Origin: Moniliophthora roreri
Taxonomy: Eukaryota; Basidiomycota; Agaricomycetes; Agaricales; Marasmiaceae
NCBI GenBank assembly: GCA_001466705.2
Contig: LATX02000046.1
Location: forward strand, 806,001 to 870,000
Reading direction: 5' to 3'
DNA length: 64,000 nucleotides
The translations under genes and the position numbers were made by a program. Position 1 is the first letter of the stretch. Every line of letters begins with the position of its first letter. This document shows, one piece after another, positions 23,813 to 36,599 of the stretch. The notes beneath the pieces are model-generated. The model saw nothing but the letters and a program-made list of their open reading frames with translations. It was not told where the DNA came from and did no database searches.

Positions 23813-26800
23813 GGGTTACCCGGCATTGTAGCTGTTTTTAAGAATACCTAGTGCTACCATCAGATCGACGTCAACATTATTCAACAAAGGCGAAAATCTG
23901 ACTGCTAGATGGATTTCAGCAGTTGATTCTCCTGATATGTTGAGGCTTATACCTGTGCCCAATGTTCTCCTCGAAGCACTCGAATAAACACCGAGGGGGT
24001 CATCAAATCATAAAGATGCCTTTCTCGGACTAAGGACATTGCTGATAATCATGAAAGAATGAACGATGAACGGTGGATATCGAACAGCCATTGGTTGATA
24101 TAGAAATTTAGAATTGGGTCTGGATCTGAGAGGTATCTATATTAATATCAAGTTCAATTCGAGTGCGTTGGTAGTAGCTACCATCGCCATCCGAAGCAAT
24201 TCAACTAGTATGCTCAGCAATTTAAGGTGCGCGGTAGGGTAACATGGCGTTACCTTGCCTTCCCAGCTATCCGGTTTCTGAGTGATATCAGAATGGCGCG
24301 TAGCGCTGACGAATGAATAAGCTCCTGCACTGCTCAGGAAGCCGCTGGAGATGATATTATTTTGGGTCAGGCAACTGAAATGATGGAAGGCGGCCGACAT
24401 AGACGTACTTGATGATAAAAGCTTTGTTCATCCGCCAAGTCGGTCGTCGGTGCAAATACGGCCTTTTGATGTAAATGGTTGCTTACGAGACCTTTGAATG
24501 GCGTACAGACGTCAGGCAGGAAACGATCATGTTGAGACCATCAAGGATTTAGGGTTACGGCGGTTATTTGCCGCGACGGAAATGCACGTGTCAGTTGCGT
24601 GTCAGCGGCGCTATCTCACTGCTCAGCGTCTTCCTTTCTTTGGCCGTCATGATTCGATTCCTCAAACCCTCCGCTGATGTTCATCGTGGTCCATAGGTTA
24701 CACTGTCAAGCGCCAAAAGCCTCGGGTGCTTAAGTGGCCGGTATTTGTGAACCAAGCAAGTCTTTTTATATTGTCTTCAATACTAATTCTCTAAGCTTAA
24801 CTCTGCGTTTGCAGTAACACCGCCATCATACTCTCGTTGCCAACCTACCTCAAATATCCTTCGCTATCGTTTATGGAATGGATTAGGACGAGTGACATGA
24901 CAGATGAGATGGTCGAAAAGGATTGAGATTACTGTTTTCTGTGAGTTTAAGCCTCGACATCGACAAGAATATTCAGCTCACCCGACTAGATATTTACAAT
25001 TGCACCCCAACACTTTCACCCTTAAAATTGGCTGCTGAGGACGATCCCGATAACGACAAGCTTCCACTTATTCCCCTGCTGTGCAAATCACCATCACTAC
25101 CCAATTGCCGCTATCATCGCATGCTATGTTGTCATGTTCCCTTGCCGACAGTGTGGGCTTTCAACTCACGAGGCAAGAGGACGCATTGTCTCCATTACCC
25201 ACTGTCAACGATATCCCTCATTCTGCCGTCACCCCCTATCAATGCGCCTCGGCCGCGCCCTTATGCTCACGACCTGCTATTCCGCCCGCTATACTCATTC
25301 ACCACCGGTGTTTCTATACCATGCGGCCACGCTGTTTACCGTTGAGGGTGCGCAATCAGCGTCTCTGCATAATCTACTCTTGTGGATAACCAACGCTGCA
25401 CCTTCGCCTTCGTGACGAAGGCTTCGTCCTACTATGGCAGGGTAACATCGGCACCAGCACCGTAGTTTGAAGAGTCAAAGACTTGGGTATTGAGGGCTGC
25501 GGAGGTAGCGCTTCAGAATGGGAGGCTGTGATAGGAATTATGAAGTGTATATAAGCGCTCTCAGAGAGATAGGTGATCAGGCTATGTGAGTATCTTTGAG
25601 ACGGTCTTTTGCTGATGTTTTGCTTATACCTCCTTCAGATGACCAGCAAATAACTGCATCACAAGGCTCACGTTCACAAACCAAGATATAGATCGCGTGC
25701 CCCCTCAACGTCTGCTGTCCATACCTGCCTGCTACCTACGGAATGCCGAAACCTGCTCTACTATGTCAGCCTTCGGTGCTAGGTGCGTACTTGACCCATG
25801 CTACTGATAGTATACGTGTCTAACAATCCAAATACTCTATACATTGTCCCCCTTAGTTCGTGGGTTCTTTTTGGCCTCGCACGTACAGCGATGCAAACAA
25901 ATGACTAAGCCCATCTTCGTTTTCATTATCGAGGAACTTCAATACTATCTCCGCCATCGAATACACTCCATCGCTTTAAATTGGGTCATGGCGGCTCTCA
26001 TGCTATGTCCCGCGCACTAATCGCTGGCCTATAAGGTCTAATACTTCGAAAGCCACTCCCGAGTCCAAGTACATGAACATTACCTCGCTCGCCGCATGGT
26101 CAAAACGAATCCTATCCGCACGCACAGCAAAACTCGAGTATTCAGGGCTGTTATCTCCCTCTTGAACAACCCATTGTGAACGACGATGTAGTAGGGGGAC
26201 CGGGGCACGGAGCGGAGGTTCCAGACCTGTTTAGCAGTGTTTGGCATGAGCTTCCGGCGCGTAGTCTACATTTCCGTGTACGTAGTTAGCCATCATCAGA
26301 ACCAGCAGCATCGTCTTCGGCATTGCGATAGCCAGACCACTCGGCCCTCTCCAACGACATACGCCTCGCCTCGCCTCACCATCACGTGATCGTTCTCCCA
26401 GACGCCGACTTCGTCCTCAGTCCAGCACACTCGATTCATTGGACCCAAAACCACCTCCAAATCCCTCTACTCATCACATGACACCACCACGAGGGTATCA
26501 TCTGGGCTGTATTTCCCAATATATTGCACGCTGGACGTCGACTATTGGGTATTAGCTGAACGCTCGCATCAATGTTGAGCAGTCCGTTGTAAAGCTGCGG
26601 GACTGTGGCCCCGGGAGCTACCTGATGGGGTGCCCGGGATGCTTTTTGGATACTCCCTCTGGATATCGAACAGTGGCGGAGAGCTCGGGAAGTAATTTTT
26701 GCGTACAGCGTCAATTTTGGACGAATTCAAGCATTACGACTGCCTCCTTAACTACAATGATGTGTGTTCAGTACCTCTGCGCCCATTCGTGGCACCTCGA

Positions 26801-27526
26801 ACAAGCTGCAGACCTAAACAATCACCTCATACCGACTAGATGTGGTGCCCGTGTTGGTTATGGTCCGAAGACTGTGACGCTGCGTCCGTATGATTTGGGA
26901 AGGCACCCCGCCAAGTCCACCCATTGCTCTTTCAATACTCGCTGAAGAGTGGAGAAGCAGAGGGAAGCATTGGGAGCCGGGCTCGGCCCAGGAATGTCAT
27001 CCAGCTTCGCGGAACTTATTTCAGCGCCGTCGTCATTCGATTTGCCCTTGCCGACCAGGGCTACGTGTTTCTTTCTTTCTCCCCATGGACATCTCCCACG
27101 TCGCACGATGATACCCCTCAGAGCTTGTTAATGGATATTTATGACACTTTCTAAAGCGTTCACTCGGACTGACAGAAACTGTACATCACTTGTACCAATT
27201 ATCATAATACAGCTCCAAGCCAATGACCCTTGATGCGATGTGATTCAAATCCTTCCAATCACCGACTACTATTCAGAAATTATGAATTCGCTTTCTGATG
27301 CCGTTGTTTATTTTTTAATTCGTTTTGGATTTGGTGGGGCTGTTTTTGGTTCAAAAGCTTGGTGGTAGGAAGAATATGTAATGATTCCTTCCTGTCCATC
27401 TCCCCGCATTACCTCATCTTTACCTTCCCTTCAGCCAGATTCCGGATTCTCCTAGGCAAGAATAATACTCTCCATCATAGTCCATTCGTCCGTAGAAACT
27501 CGCTTCCACAGGCGGCAGTCTGAATC
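23813..27526. other. 3.7 kb without a supported gene
   Basis: Overlapping ORFs occur on both strands (for example 24923-25345 plus, 26436-26714 minus, 26625-26945 plus). I find no catalytic motif, TM helix or repeat, and no chain of splice sites that keeps a frame open. CpG content is normal, so the lack of genes is not simply repeat decay. It may be a pseudogene or a gene family I do not recognise. Confidence 0.4.
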
Positions 27527-28680
27527 TTATGTCAAAACTGCAACTTCATACAAGTGCGAAAAATGACAATACTCACAAGGAAGTTGACAGTACTCGAGTG
27601 ACGGACAAACTTTTCCAAGCAACCTGAGAGTCTTGATCACGTCTCTCGTATCAAAAGGATCATTCTGCTCCCCCGAAGGATCCCAAACAAAAGTCCGGAG
27701 TGCGGTAAACCTTTGGAGGCTGGGCTGAACTGAGGCTATTGTTTCCTTGAGAATGCCGATAAATCTCAATCTTTGAGGAGAAAGTGATACAGCGGTTACC
27801 AGGTCGATGGACTCTAATCCCCCCTCACTACGTGGACAGGATATGTTCAGGTTTTCAATATTAGGCAGTTCCCTTGAAATTTCGTCGATGATATCGAGGT
27901 TCCATTCAGGGCGGAAGATGTGCAGGATCCTCAACCTCGAAGAGTGCAATCGGACCTTGGAGACCACCGATCGAATGCTAATGCGACTTCCTCGTGGCCA
28001 TATAACAGCAATGCTCTGAAGAACGGGAGCCCTCAAGTGCGATAGGACTTGCACGGCCGTGACGTCGAGTATCACTAGATGTTTCAGGCGTGGGTATAGG
28101 ATTGGATCCAGTAGGAGTTGCAAGTTCCTAGGATCGATAAAGGAAAGACATTTAAGTCCGTCCTTATGTCTTGCGATGAAATCAACAATATCCTGGGTGA
28201 GGGGGTGGAATATATCTACACGTCGTAAGTTGCCAAATATGCAGTCTCTTAGTATTGCTCCCAGAGACCTGTTGGCAATTTCACGTTTTTCGCGGGGAAG
28301 GACGGATGTTGGCCCATAGAGCTCAAGGCGTTTGAGGTTTACCATTTGAGGGAGAGCGACGGATATTAGACATACGAAAGAAGCGAGATGCAGGCAAGAT
28401 CTATATTTATCTGATTAATTTGCAAAGTTAGTGAATAAACGGAATGTTGTACAGACCCGAAATGCAGCCATAGCGTCTTTACACCTTGCGCAGCAAAAAT
28501 GTTGCGCCTAATAGTTGTCAGGCATTTCACGATCCTTGCCGGCTCACGGACGTTGAGACTCTTGTACATCTCTGGTGTCGCTAAAGAATAGAATAGTCGA
28601 CAGGTGCGGCTAAGATGGACGAGTGCCGTGTCTGGGCTGTAGCTGAAAATCTCTCCCCATATCTCGGTCGGAATGCGCAT
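27527..28680 (-). CDS. F-box protein with LRR-like C-terminal region (365 aa)
   Basis: Two exons, 28680-28457 and 28400-27527, separated by a 56-base intron (gtctgt...atatag), give 365 residues in frame. The N-terminus (RIPTEIWGEIFSY, HLSRTCRLFYSLATPEMY) is a typical fungal F-box, the segment that docks Skp1 in SCF ubiquitin ligases. The rest has leucine-rich strands spaced as in degenerate LRRs (LKRLELYG, LKHLVILDV, LRILHIF, IENLNIS, LRFIGIL) and ends in a Cys-rich tail (CPSLEYCQLPCEYCHFSHLY). By family knowledge it would recruit a substrate for ubiquitylation; the substrate cannot be inferred. Such proteins are strongly expanded in agaricomycetes. Confidence 0.85.
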
Positions 28681-29300
28681 GATTCTCCGAGTCGAGTGGG
28701 ACTGGAGAACTTATGGTATTGATGGTCCTGAAAACTCCTTTATGAGGAATATGGCCATGATTGAATATCCTTCGTACCTGGACAAAGTGGTGTACAAGAC
28801 TGGAGTACAAGACCTGGAATTTAGTCGTCGTCGTGGTAAGAATGGAAAAGTTTATCGGCACGCGGTAAGTGGAAAAAGTTATCGGCTAATTCCGAGTCAT
28901 AACCACTCATTTATTCTCGGACCGAGTCGGGAAGCAGGATTAGTGCCATTTGTGTTGCATATGGGAATCATTGCGATCAAGCCAACTTTCTCAAAGGTAT
29001 CTTATACGGCTTGTCCTATTCTGATTTATTGTAATGACAGATGTAGTTGGACGTAGGCTTCCTAGCTAGATTTGGCTTATTTTTAAGGTTGTGCATTCAG
29101 TCGATCTTGATCTTCAGCTGTTATGAAGTTTGCTGTGATAGCGATGTGGGTGCTGGGCTTTGGTGATAAAGGCCTAGAAGTATTAGGGTACAGAATGCCA
29201 TAGAGCGCTCGATAGGTACATTGCAGGCACGCATACCACGAACCAACCACGAACAGTGATGTCTCGATTTCACAGCAACCTACGTGCTATACATATATAA
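28681..29300. other. Intergenic between F-box and BTB genes
   Basis: It contains the upstream region of the minus-strand F-box gene and the 3' flank of the BTB gene. The 127-codon plus ORF at 28673-29056 overlaps the F-box start and shows no domain. Confidence 0.45.
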
Positions 29301-30356
29301 CTACAGGAAGTCCGCCCAACGAGGTTCTTCGCTGAAGTGCTGACGCATCTTCTTGGGCCAGTCTTCAGGTGCTTCGCAATCTTCCAATTCACAATCCCAC
29401 AGCTCCTTTCCCATTGCCTCGCACAAGGAGAGGGCTCTTTCGAAGAGCTCCAAAGTCGGGAAGTCACCAATTTCGCTGATGATCATGTACATTGACCATG
29501 CAACTTCCTCGAGAGTGGGACACCACTTGTCCTCCCACGAAGGAGCGAAGTGATGATAGTCGAATCGGGTTCCGTGCATGTTGTTTTCAAAGTCGTGGTT
29601 CCATCTTTGCCATGCGATCTTGTAGCGGATCTGAAAAAAGTTGATTTCATGTATTCAAAGGAAATCCTGGCAATGACTCACCCAGCTATCGTATAGCATT
29701 GGGCTCGAGCGAGCGAGTGCATCCTCTTGAAGCCTGAACGCGTTTGGATCCACAGATGATTTTGTATATCTGGCGCCACCGCGGGCGATATCCTCAATGT
29801 CGGTGTTATCAGATATCTTGTGCTTGTGTCGTAAGATGTCAACCGCTTCATAACCTTTCATGCCCCGTTTCCTGGGTAATGCAAATATGCAAAGTATTAG
29901 TGTTAAAATTGGGAGCTCAGAGAAGCCAGTGCGTACTTTAAGATATTCCGACACGCCTCCGAAGCATGAACACATCCGTACTTGCGAGATGCAATATCCA
30001 ACTCAAGGATATCCTTCAATAATACCCTGTCAAGCTCCGGAAACGAAGCATTATGCATGAAGCCTAACAATAAGCGGAGCACCGGCCCACGTTCACTGAG
30101 ATCGACGATTTCAACCCGAGTTGTGTCGGCCCATGCGGAGGGAGGAAAGCCTTCGGAGAAGGTTTCAAGGTTCTTGGTGTGAGTTCCGAACAGCTGGCCG
30201 TCGCAGGATCGGAGAACGATATCGACGGGAGAAAGACAATTCTTGACTGGACACAGGTATAGATCAGCTAATCCGAATCTAAGTCAGGGAACCAAGAGAT
30301 TCACCATGACACCGAGAAGGGTCATTATCAGTAGTTGACGTATTAATAGCAGACAT
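29301..30356 (-). CDS. BTB/POZ domain protein (293 aa)
   Basis: Four exons (30356-30305, 30246-29937, 29871-29682, 29630-29301) sum to exactly 294 codons. The BTB fold is seen from residue 20: SPVDIVLRSCDGQLFGTHTK, then LETFSEGFPPS, VEIVDLSERGPVLRLLLGFMH and LELDIASRKYGCVHASEACR. This is the standard layout of the large BTB family of mushroom-forming fungi (strand, 'F..H', acidic linker, 'LL.F.Y', helix with KY). The C-terminal half carries charged and Trp-rich helices (RWADFL end) with no second domain. BTB domains dimerise or bind Cullin-3; a role in ubiquitylation or transcription is possible but not shown by sequence. Confidence 0.85.
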
Positions 30357-33145
30357 TTTCTAGAAAGGATGGTCGCAGTTAAATGAAAAGAAGGGCGACG
30401 GAAAATTTCCGCCTCGTGCCTTTTTATAAACAAGTCGGAGCTTGGGCGCTTGACTGGCGTCTACAGATACAAACATTGAAATGCAGCTACGCCAGAGCTG
30501 AATTATAATTCGAACCTTGTCAGGGTTCAGGGTTCGGAACCTACGGATCAATGTGAAACTAGGAACTCTTCGTGCATACAGCCGCAATATTTAACGCTGC
30601 GGATCCCTTTTGGAATTCAAAGAGAGTAAAACCAACACCATTTGCTCCTGAAATTTCGTAGGGAGATGAAGTATAACGATGCTTGCCGAATAATGAATGC
30701 CAGCATCGGCACCAGAAGATTTGTCGTGCTTGTGTTCCTCAAGGTTCGTTGCGTCATTCATCAGTTGTCTATATGATCCCAAAATGCTGATGAGGAGAGC
30801 GTAATTCCGGTGACTGGAGATGGAGCTTTATGAACCTGTTCACTGAAGAGATCAGTCAAACAATCGTACTCACCACATGCGACGAAATATCAAAGAGCGG
30901 GTAGACATCGCGTTGTCTTCCCCATACCGCAGAAGAGCTAGAACAGAAAGTGCATGAGAGCCAAAAGACGTGGCCAGATGGCGTTTTGGGGTTAACACAC
31001 CAGAATGGTGTCTGTTACTGCCCTATACAGTTCAGCTGAGACTCTATCATTATCACCAACCAGCTTGATCCGTACCCTTGAAGCTATTGCAGTTTGATAC
31101 ATGGTCCCTAGCATGGGATGCATGGGATATCCCGATGCCACGAGCACCGTAAATCATAGCAATGGTATCCCTTGATGTCGGGGACAACCATTGATGTAGT
31201 CAGTCTCGCCCGAGAGCTGTCATAGGTGATTTGCCTTCTTTTTCGTGATAATATAGAGCCATCGAACGTAGCGCCGACGGAGGCATCACCTATAAAGGAA
31301 AAATGATGCGTAATCTTGGTACCCTTCCTTGGAATGGGGTACGCAGTGGATTTAAACAAGTTTGGCGAGCACATCACGGGGGACGTGGTGGCCTACAACC
31401 AAGCGAGATCGCATGCACGTGGACCCAGGCTGAAAATACAGTATGTGACAGCGTGACGCAACTCGCTTCTTTTTGACCACCGACGTTACCTCCCACTCGT
31501 TACTCGATACGATAACTTTCGAAATGGTGCGTCATTATCCTCAGAACTCTTCACTGCCGAATTCTAAACTCTATCACTTCGAGGCTCATGGAGAATAAAA
31601 GCTGCTGACCTCGAGGAACTGTTGAGCTGGGCTGGGGAAATACGAGCGTTGTGGGTTTTATCCTTCTCGAAATTACACCGTTTCTCACTAAGCTTTGTTT
31701 AGGAAATCTTCTTCAGCGAATAAGAATATCCAGCTCGCGTAACATCAATGCTTAGGGATCCGGTGATGACTACACGTGTTCTTCTTCACAGTTCCGGCCC
31801 TTATCGTCCAGGATCAGACATTCCTAATGCGTAACCTGGACTTTGTCCTCTGCTCTCTCCAAATTCACTTTGATTGCTCGTCAAATGCACTCTCGGGGGT
31901 AGAGCTTGGGAGGTGGAGGCAGTGAATGCCAAACAAGGGTCCATGAGAGAGAAGGTACGTTATGTAATTCTTGGCTTCTAACGTTCTTTTACTCACTTTT
32001 TCGTTCTAGCCCGTGTACCGTCTTAGCATTTAGCCCTATTCGTCCATAAGTCCCATTGTCGGCCTTGATACCACTCAATTCTCTTTTTACATTGACAAAG
32101 GCGGGGATACAATCCGCACGATCAAGCTAGGGGAGGGTGTGAGATAGACAGGATGAATAGGACGCAGTAGAACAAGAACAAAGACACATTAGCTACCCTA
32201 ACTCGACTATCTCGCAGTAGCTCGCACACGGTACCCCATGACCAACGTTAACATTACTGCGCCGTCTGTGATGGATAACGGACCAGGGGAAGCAGCAGAG
32301 ACGGCAGGGGAGTTGGAGAGAGCATCTTCCGCACCACGCAGGTTGCTGCAATATCCTTACCCGACTTAGTTGCGTCTAGCTCGGATTTACCTTTCAGTGT
32401 TGACTCCCCCAACGAGGGCCGTATTCCTACGCGTTTCATTACGGTCACGGTCACGACCAACAGCATTCGTACGTGGCTCATTCTGGATATCATTTCCGAC
32501 GTTCCTGACTAGTGTAATTGATGATAGCCTTCGCTTGAACAGTCAAATCTTGCGCAGATGGTTGTTCCGGAGTAGTAGTGTAGATGGGATAGCGAGTGCA
32601 GGGCTGTTGGATAGGACAGGAGTGTTTCACTACGGCTAGAGACTCGTTGTAAGTTGTACTTGATCCGAGTTGATGTTATCAATGTGCCGAGTATTGAGCT
32701 GCCCAAAGATCTCCCGCCCTGAATGCTGGTATTGATGTTTCTGATACATTTTACTCTAAGATGATTTTGTTTACGATGTAACTTGCTAGGACTACCATCC
32801 TCATGTAGTCCCTCCGTCTTCGGTAAGTGCAACTCCTTGTCATCCATGAGTGATGCCCATCTGTCAACCCAATGCATTAGTCGGCACGATACTAGACATT
32901 TATGTCTCATCTTTGCTCAATAGGGCGCTTCTCGCAAGCATGCGACTAAAACCATTCCCGCACTCTACATTAGTCCACGTCTTCCCGAGTTTCATAATCT
33001 GCCTGCCTAGCTCAGAATCCAGTCTGCGGGTAACTATCTGATGACTGTGAGTTCAACCGTCGTAGTGGGCTTTCATAGTAACGTATTGGCGTTTATTACA
33101 CAGGAAGAACTACAGGTAGTCATTGTACAGAGAGTCAACTACAGA
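30357..33145. other. 2.8 kb without a confident gene
   Basis: A small ORF from 32239 (MTNVNITAPSVMDNGPGEAA...) and an open stretch at 32369-32514 (FSVDSPNEGRIPTRFITVTV) look protein-like. Joining them needs a 28-base intron that leaves the frame wrong, so I do not call a gene. Minus-strand ORFs at 31108-31377 and 32509-32910 have no recognisable domain. Confidence 0.4.
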
Positions 33146-35435
33146 TCATGAAAGCGGATTCTTTCCAGAACCAAACGTGCCGAAAAGTGTGGAAATACAG
33201 TTGCGAGGTATATTAAAGTTATCCCGATAATCATCTGTGGCTCCAACTCCCAAACCCTTTCTTGCAAAAACGCTCCATAACAAGCATCCGTTGACTCCCC
33301 CGTAGCGAACTATATCAGCTTGGATGATCGCATTCCGAGCAGTCCGGAAGGTGGGATTACATGGCTGATAGGAAAGGGCGTCGATTAATAGATGCATGAA
33401 CATGACGTTACCACCTCGGCCACTAGAATTCCTCATGGCGGTCTTCGAGAATCCATACTTGCTCACCAGTGCAGCGTAAACGTTGTGTAACATGTTGGCC
33501 CAGACCTCACCCAAGTCATGCTCTTCGCTCCGCAGGCGGACATCCGAGTACTTGAGATTATTGACATTTTCGTTGACAGAGTATGGTTTGGTTCGTAAAC
33601 CTTGAGGTTTCCCTGATACGAATTGACCAATGATAAAGTCCTTCGTTTGCTCGCTTGTTTGCTGTGTCCAGCTGCAGAATACAGATTAGTTCCTCAGTAT
33701 TCGAGAATGAGTGTAATGACGGGATTCTCACTCAGCAACGGCATCGGCCCATCCTTCATTCAATCCGCTAGCTTCGGCTGTTTGAAGACAGACGGCAGTT
33801 CCTCCGCCAGTCAACCTTTCAACAAGCCCATGTGCGAACTCATGAATGACCACAGCGTTCTCCATAGCGCTGTCTCTTCGTGGCCCCTAGTATGAAATAT
33901 GAGTATTTGCTACTGGTAGATCAGTCAGCAGCCTTACGGTCACCATGTCGAAAATAAACAAATTGCAAAACGACGGATTACCACTGGTGCATATATGTAC
34001 CATCAGTCAAGTGTACGAGAAATGTACAGCCAAGAACGCACTCTGGAAGCGTGGTGAAGAATGCGTTATTGAATCCAGAAGGATCCTGGACTGTCAAGAC
34101 AACAGGATCACCCTTGCGACCATTTCTTTCGAAATTGTCGAATTGAAAGTTGAATTTTTCCTCAGTGAAACCATATATGTAGGTGAAATCATGGAATGTA
34201 TTTGCCAGGACGAAAGCGTTGGTAGTTGCAGCATCAGCGTTGGCGGGGACCGTTGGGTCAAGTGCAATATTGTAACGAGAGTCAAATGAGAGCTGTCTAC
34301 CAAGGAGATTTCCTTGGGTAAAAGCATTCCCATGACGAGCTATGGCATTGTTCCCCCTAAATGACAAGTAGGTAAGTCTTTTGAATGATCATGAGAGCTA
34401 TGAATGACCTACGTGGTGCTCACTCCGTTGGTCCACCCTTTTCGTGAGGCTACAGGGTTTTCAGGATTATTGATTATTTCAAGGCCATCGTTTAGAGTAG
34501 CCTTTTGAATAGGAAGAGCAGTGAACTTGACAACGGAAATATATGTTAGCAAGACGGTTCATTATACTTGAAGCCAACTCACCCTAGCATGGGAAACGAA
34601 ATCCACCGCAGAAAGTATCTCTCCATTGTGTGCGTCTACGTATGCAGCGTAAGAGGTACCCGCCCTCTTGTTCTGGATATGAACCGTATGTACAAGAGCC
34701 GCTGAACCATCGGAACGAGCCAAGTACCGTAAAGTCGGTTCGACACCTGCATAAGTACCGCGGAGTGCAACCTCAGCTGTAGAGATAGCATCGAAAGGCT
34801 TAACGGTAGGCCTAGACGGTGCAAACTTTATCTTGGCTGAGACTCTTGATTAGAAGCGATAGTACACTGGTGAACAGAAAATAACATACTAGTATCAATA
34901 AATGAATGTCCAAAGGAGACAACGTTGTCGCCTCTGAATACGATATTTCCGACAGCATTGACTAACGGAATTCCATTCTATTATAGCGACACGAATGAGA
35001 ACACTAGTTATATAACCCTCGAGAAATGACAAAATGGCAACTGACGTGGACTTGGTTCACGTATCCGCATGAAACACCATCCGTCGACCAGCCAGATTGC
35101 CATGCTAAGCTCCCTTCAGCCAAGCCCAGCCTGTTCTGTATCCATTTCAGCGTATTACTCTTCAGTCCTTCCGGATTAGTGAATGATTGTGGATTTTGCA
35201 TAGCAATGCCATCGCCATAGGTCTTTCAACAAGTTAGTGTTCCGTTTGTGAGGTCCGATGTCGATGTACGAACCTGAAACTCTGATCTCGGTTGGTAGTA
35301 CTCGAGCTCTAATCCATTTCCAACTATCATGCTACGGTGCGTGGCATACTTGGCCCAGGCAGGAGACGGAGCAGCAATAACGGGGTGTGTGCACAGCACA
35401 AGAACAGAAAGGACAAATGACTTGTTGAACCTCAT
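33146..35435 (-). CDS. Fungalysin, secreted metallopeptidase family M36
   Basis: A multi-exon gene of about 600 residues with no stop in the joined frame. The start at 35435 gives a signal peptide (MRFNKSFVLSVLVLCTHPVIA). The propeptide (FTP-like) region includes TLKWIQNRLGL, GIPLVNAVGNIVF and PFDAISTAEVAL. The catalytic domain has ANTFHDFTYIYGF, then the zinc site HEFAHG (HEXXH, near 33815) and the downstream ligand Glu in EASGLNEGWAD, which are the M36 signatures. The C-terminus holds GEVWANMLHNVY, GGNVMFMHLLIDAL and a final SGKNPLS. Clear introns include one between DAVA and the next exon (gtgagaatcc...ctgcag, about 33675-33740) and two flanking a short exon encoding GNPSFCNLFIFDM. It would degrade extracellular protein. 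A 130-bp fragment of a paralogue lies at 45165-45300. Confidence 0.88.
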
Positions 35436-36599
35436 GTCTAATGAGGTTCCTAGAACGAAGGAAGAAAAAGGGAAGTGGAAGAAGGATGGGGGGTCATTGC
35501 AATTCCTAGGTCCTTTTATCAAGGACGGATGCATGTCAGTCTCGACCGTAGAAGATTGTTGTCCTAGATCGCACATCATTCATTTTGGAAAGCGGTTCCG
35601 AGCCGCCCGGCATCCCACATACTCAAATCAACCAATAATCAACGCCGTCTTCATCTGCATGAGATCCTACCCTTATTCTCCAAAACTCATAATCAATTAG
35701 GTCTCATTTATTCTTCACTGCGGCCAAAGAGATGTCGAGGAGGCAAGAATGAAAAAATGCTCATGGTTGGTTAAGTTTGGATCTACAGCAAAGGTTTGAT
35801 CAAGGTCAGGACGCGTCTTCCCAAACGAAAAGCCGTTGTGGGATTGCCTTAGGACGTTCGGGACCATGGGAGTGTCATCAGCATATAATTAGACAAGAAG
35901 TGATAGATTACATTGGGCGAAGCGCTAGAAGCATGGCGATGAATAGGAAAGGGGTTTCCTAGGAACAGACGCTGGGAATATATGCTTGGTTCAGTACTTG
36001 TCCTTTGGAATTGCTGTTTGAATGAACACGAGGCGTTCACAGGAATCCGACATCTTGAAATACGATCGAATACGACTGTGACCATCAAAGAGGATGATAC
36101 TGTGAACTAGGAGATCAAAGATAGAAGTCCACGTTTAGAAGGACTTGTACCTGAGCGCGCCGTGACAACATCATCTCCAAGACCGAGATAGGCTGTGAAT
36201 GTCTTTGTTTTGTAATTCAGTTCAAGCTGAAAATTTTGTTAAGGGTCACTGCATAGAAGATGTGATTTCCATCTTGTGAGTACTCAGTCCTATATCTTCG
36301 ATCAGGAAGTCACTGCATAAAAAACTCCGAGAGAATGTGCCTGAGGTGCTCACAGTATCCACATCGTATCCCCGGGCTCTGATCAGCAACGCTGCAGGAA
36401 ACCATCACATGTATCTTGACCACGAAACCAATCATAATATGCAATCCGGCTCCTCATGACGCTAGCACGTAGAAACAGGAAGCAACATGGAAGCGAGTGT
36501 CAGCAATGTATCTTGTAGATGAACAGGTAAAGCAATGAGGATTTTTGTTGCATTATCAAGCCTGTTTTCCGGTAAATATGAATTCCGTGTCTGGCGAAG
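35436..36599. other. Intergenic, no gene seen
   Basis: Upstream flank of the fungalysin gene, with a pyrimidine-rich tract just before the start on the minus strand. No ORF with a recognisable motif. Confidence 0.45.

Noticed and set aside
24900..27150. Chain of ORFs possibly forming an oxidase or other secreted enzyme
   Set aside because: I searched for copper-radical-oxidase-like and other secreted-enzyme motifs and found none; the frames are broken by stops without plausible splice sites.
32239..32514. Two-exon gene (MTNVNITAPSV... plus FSVDSPNEGR...)
   Set aside because: The only joining intron would be 28 bases, below the usual fungal minimum, and it leaves the second part out of frame.
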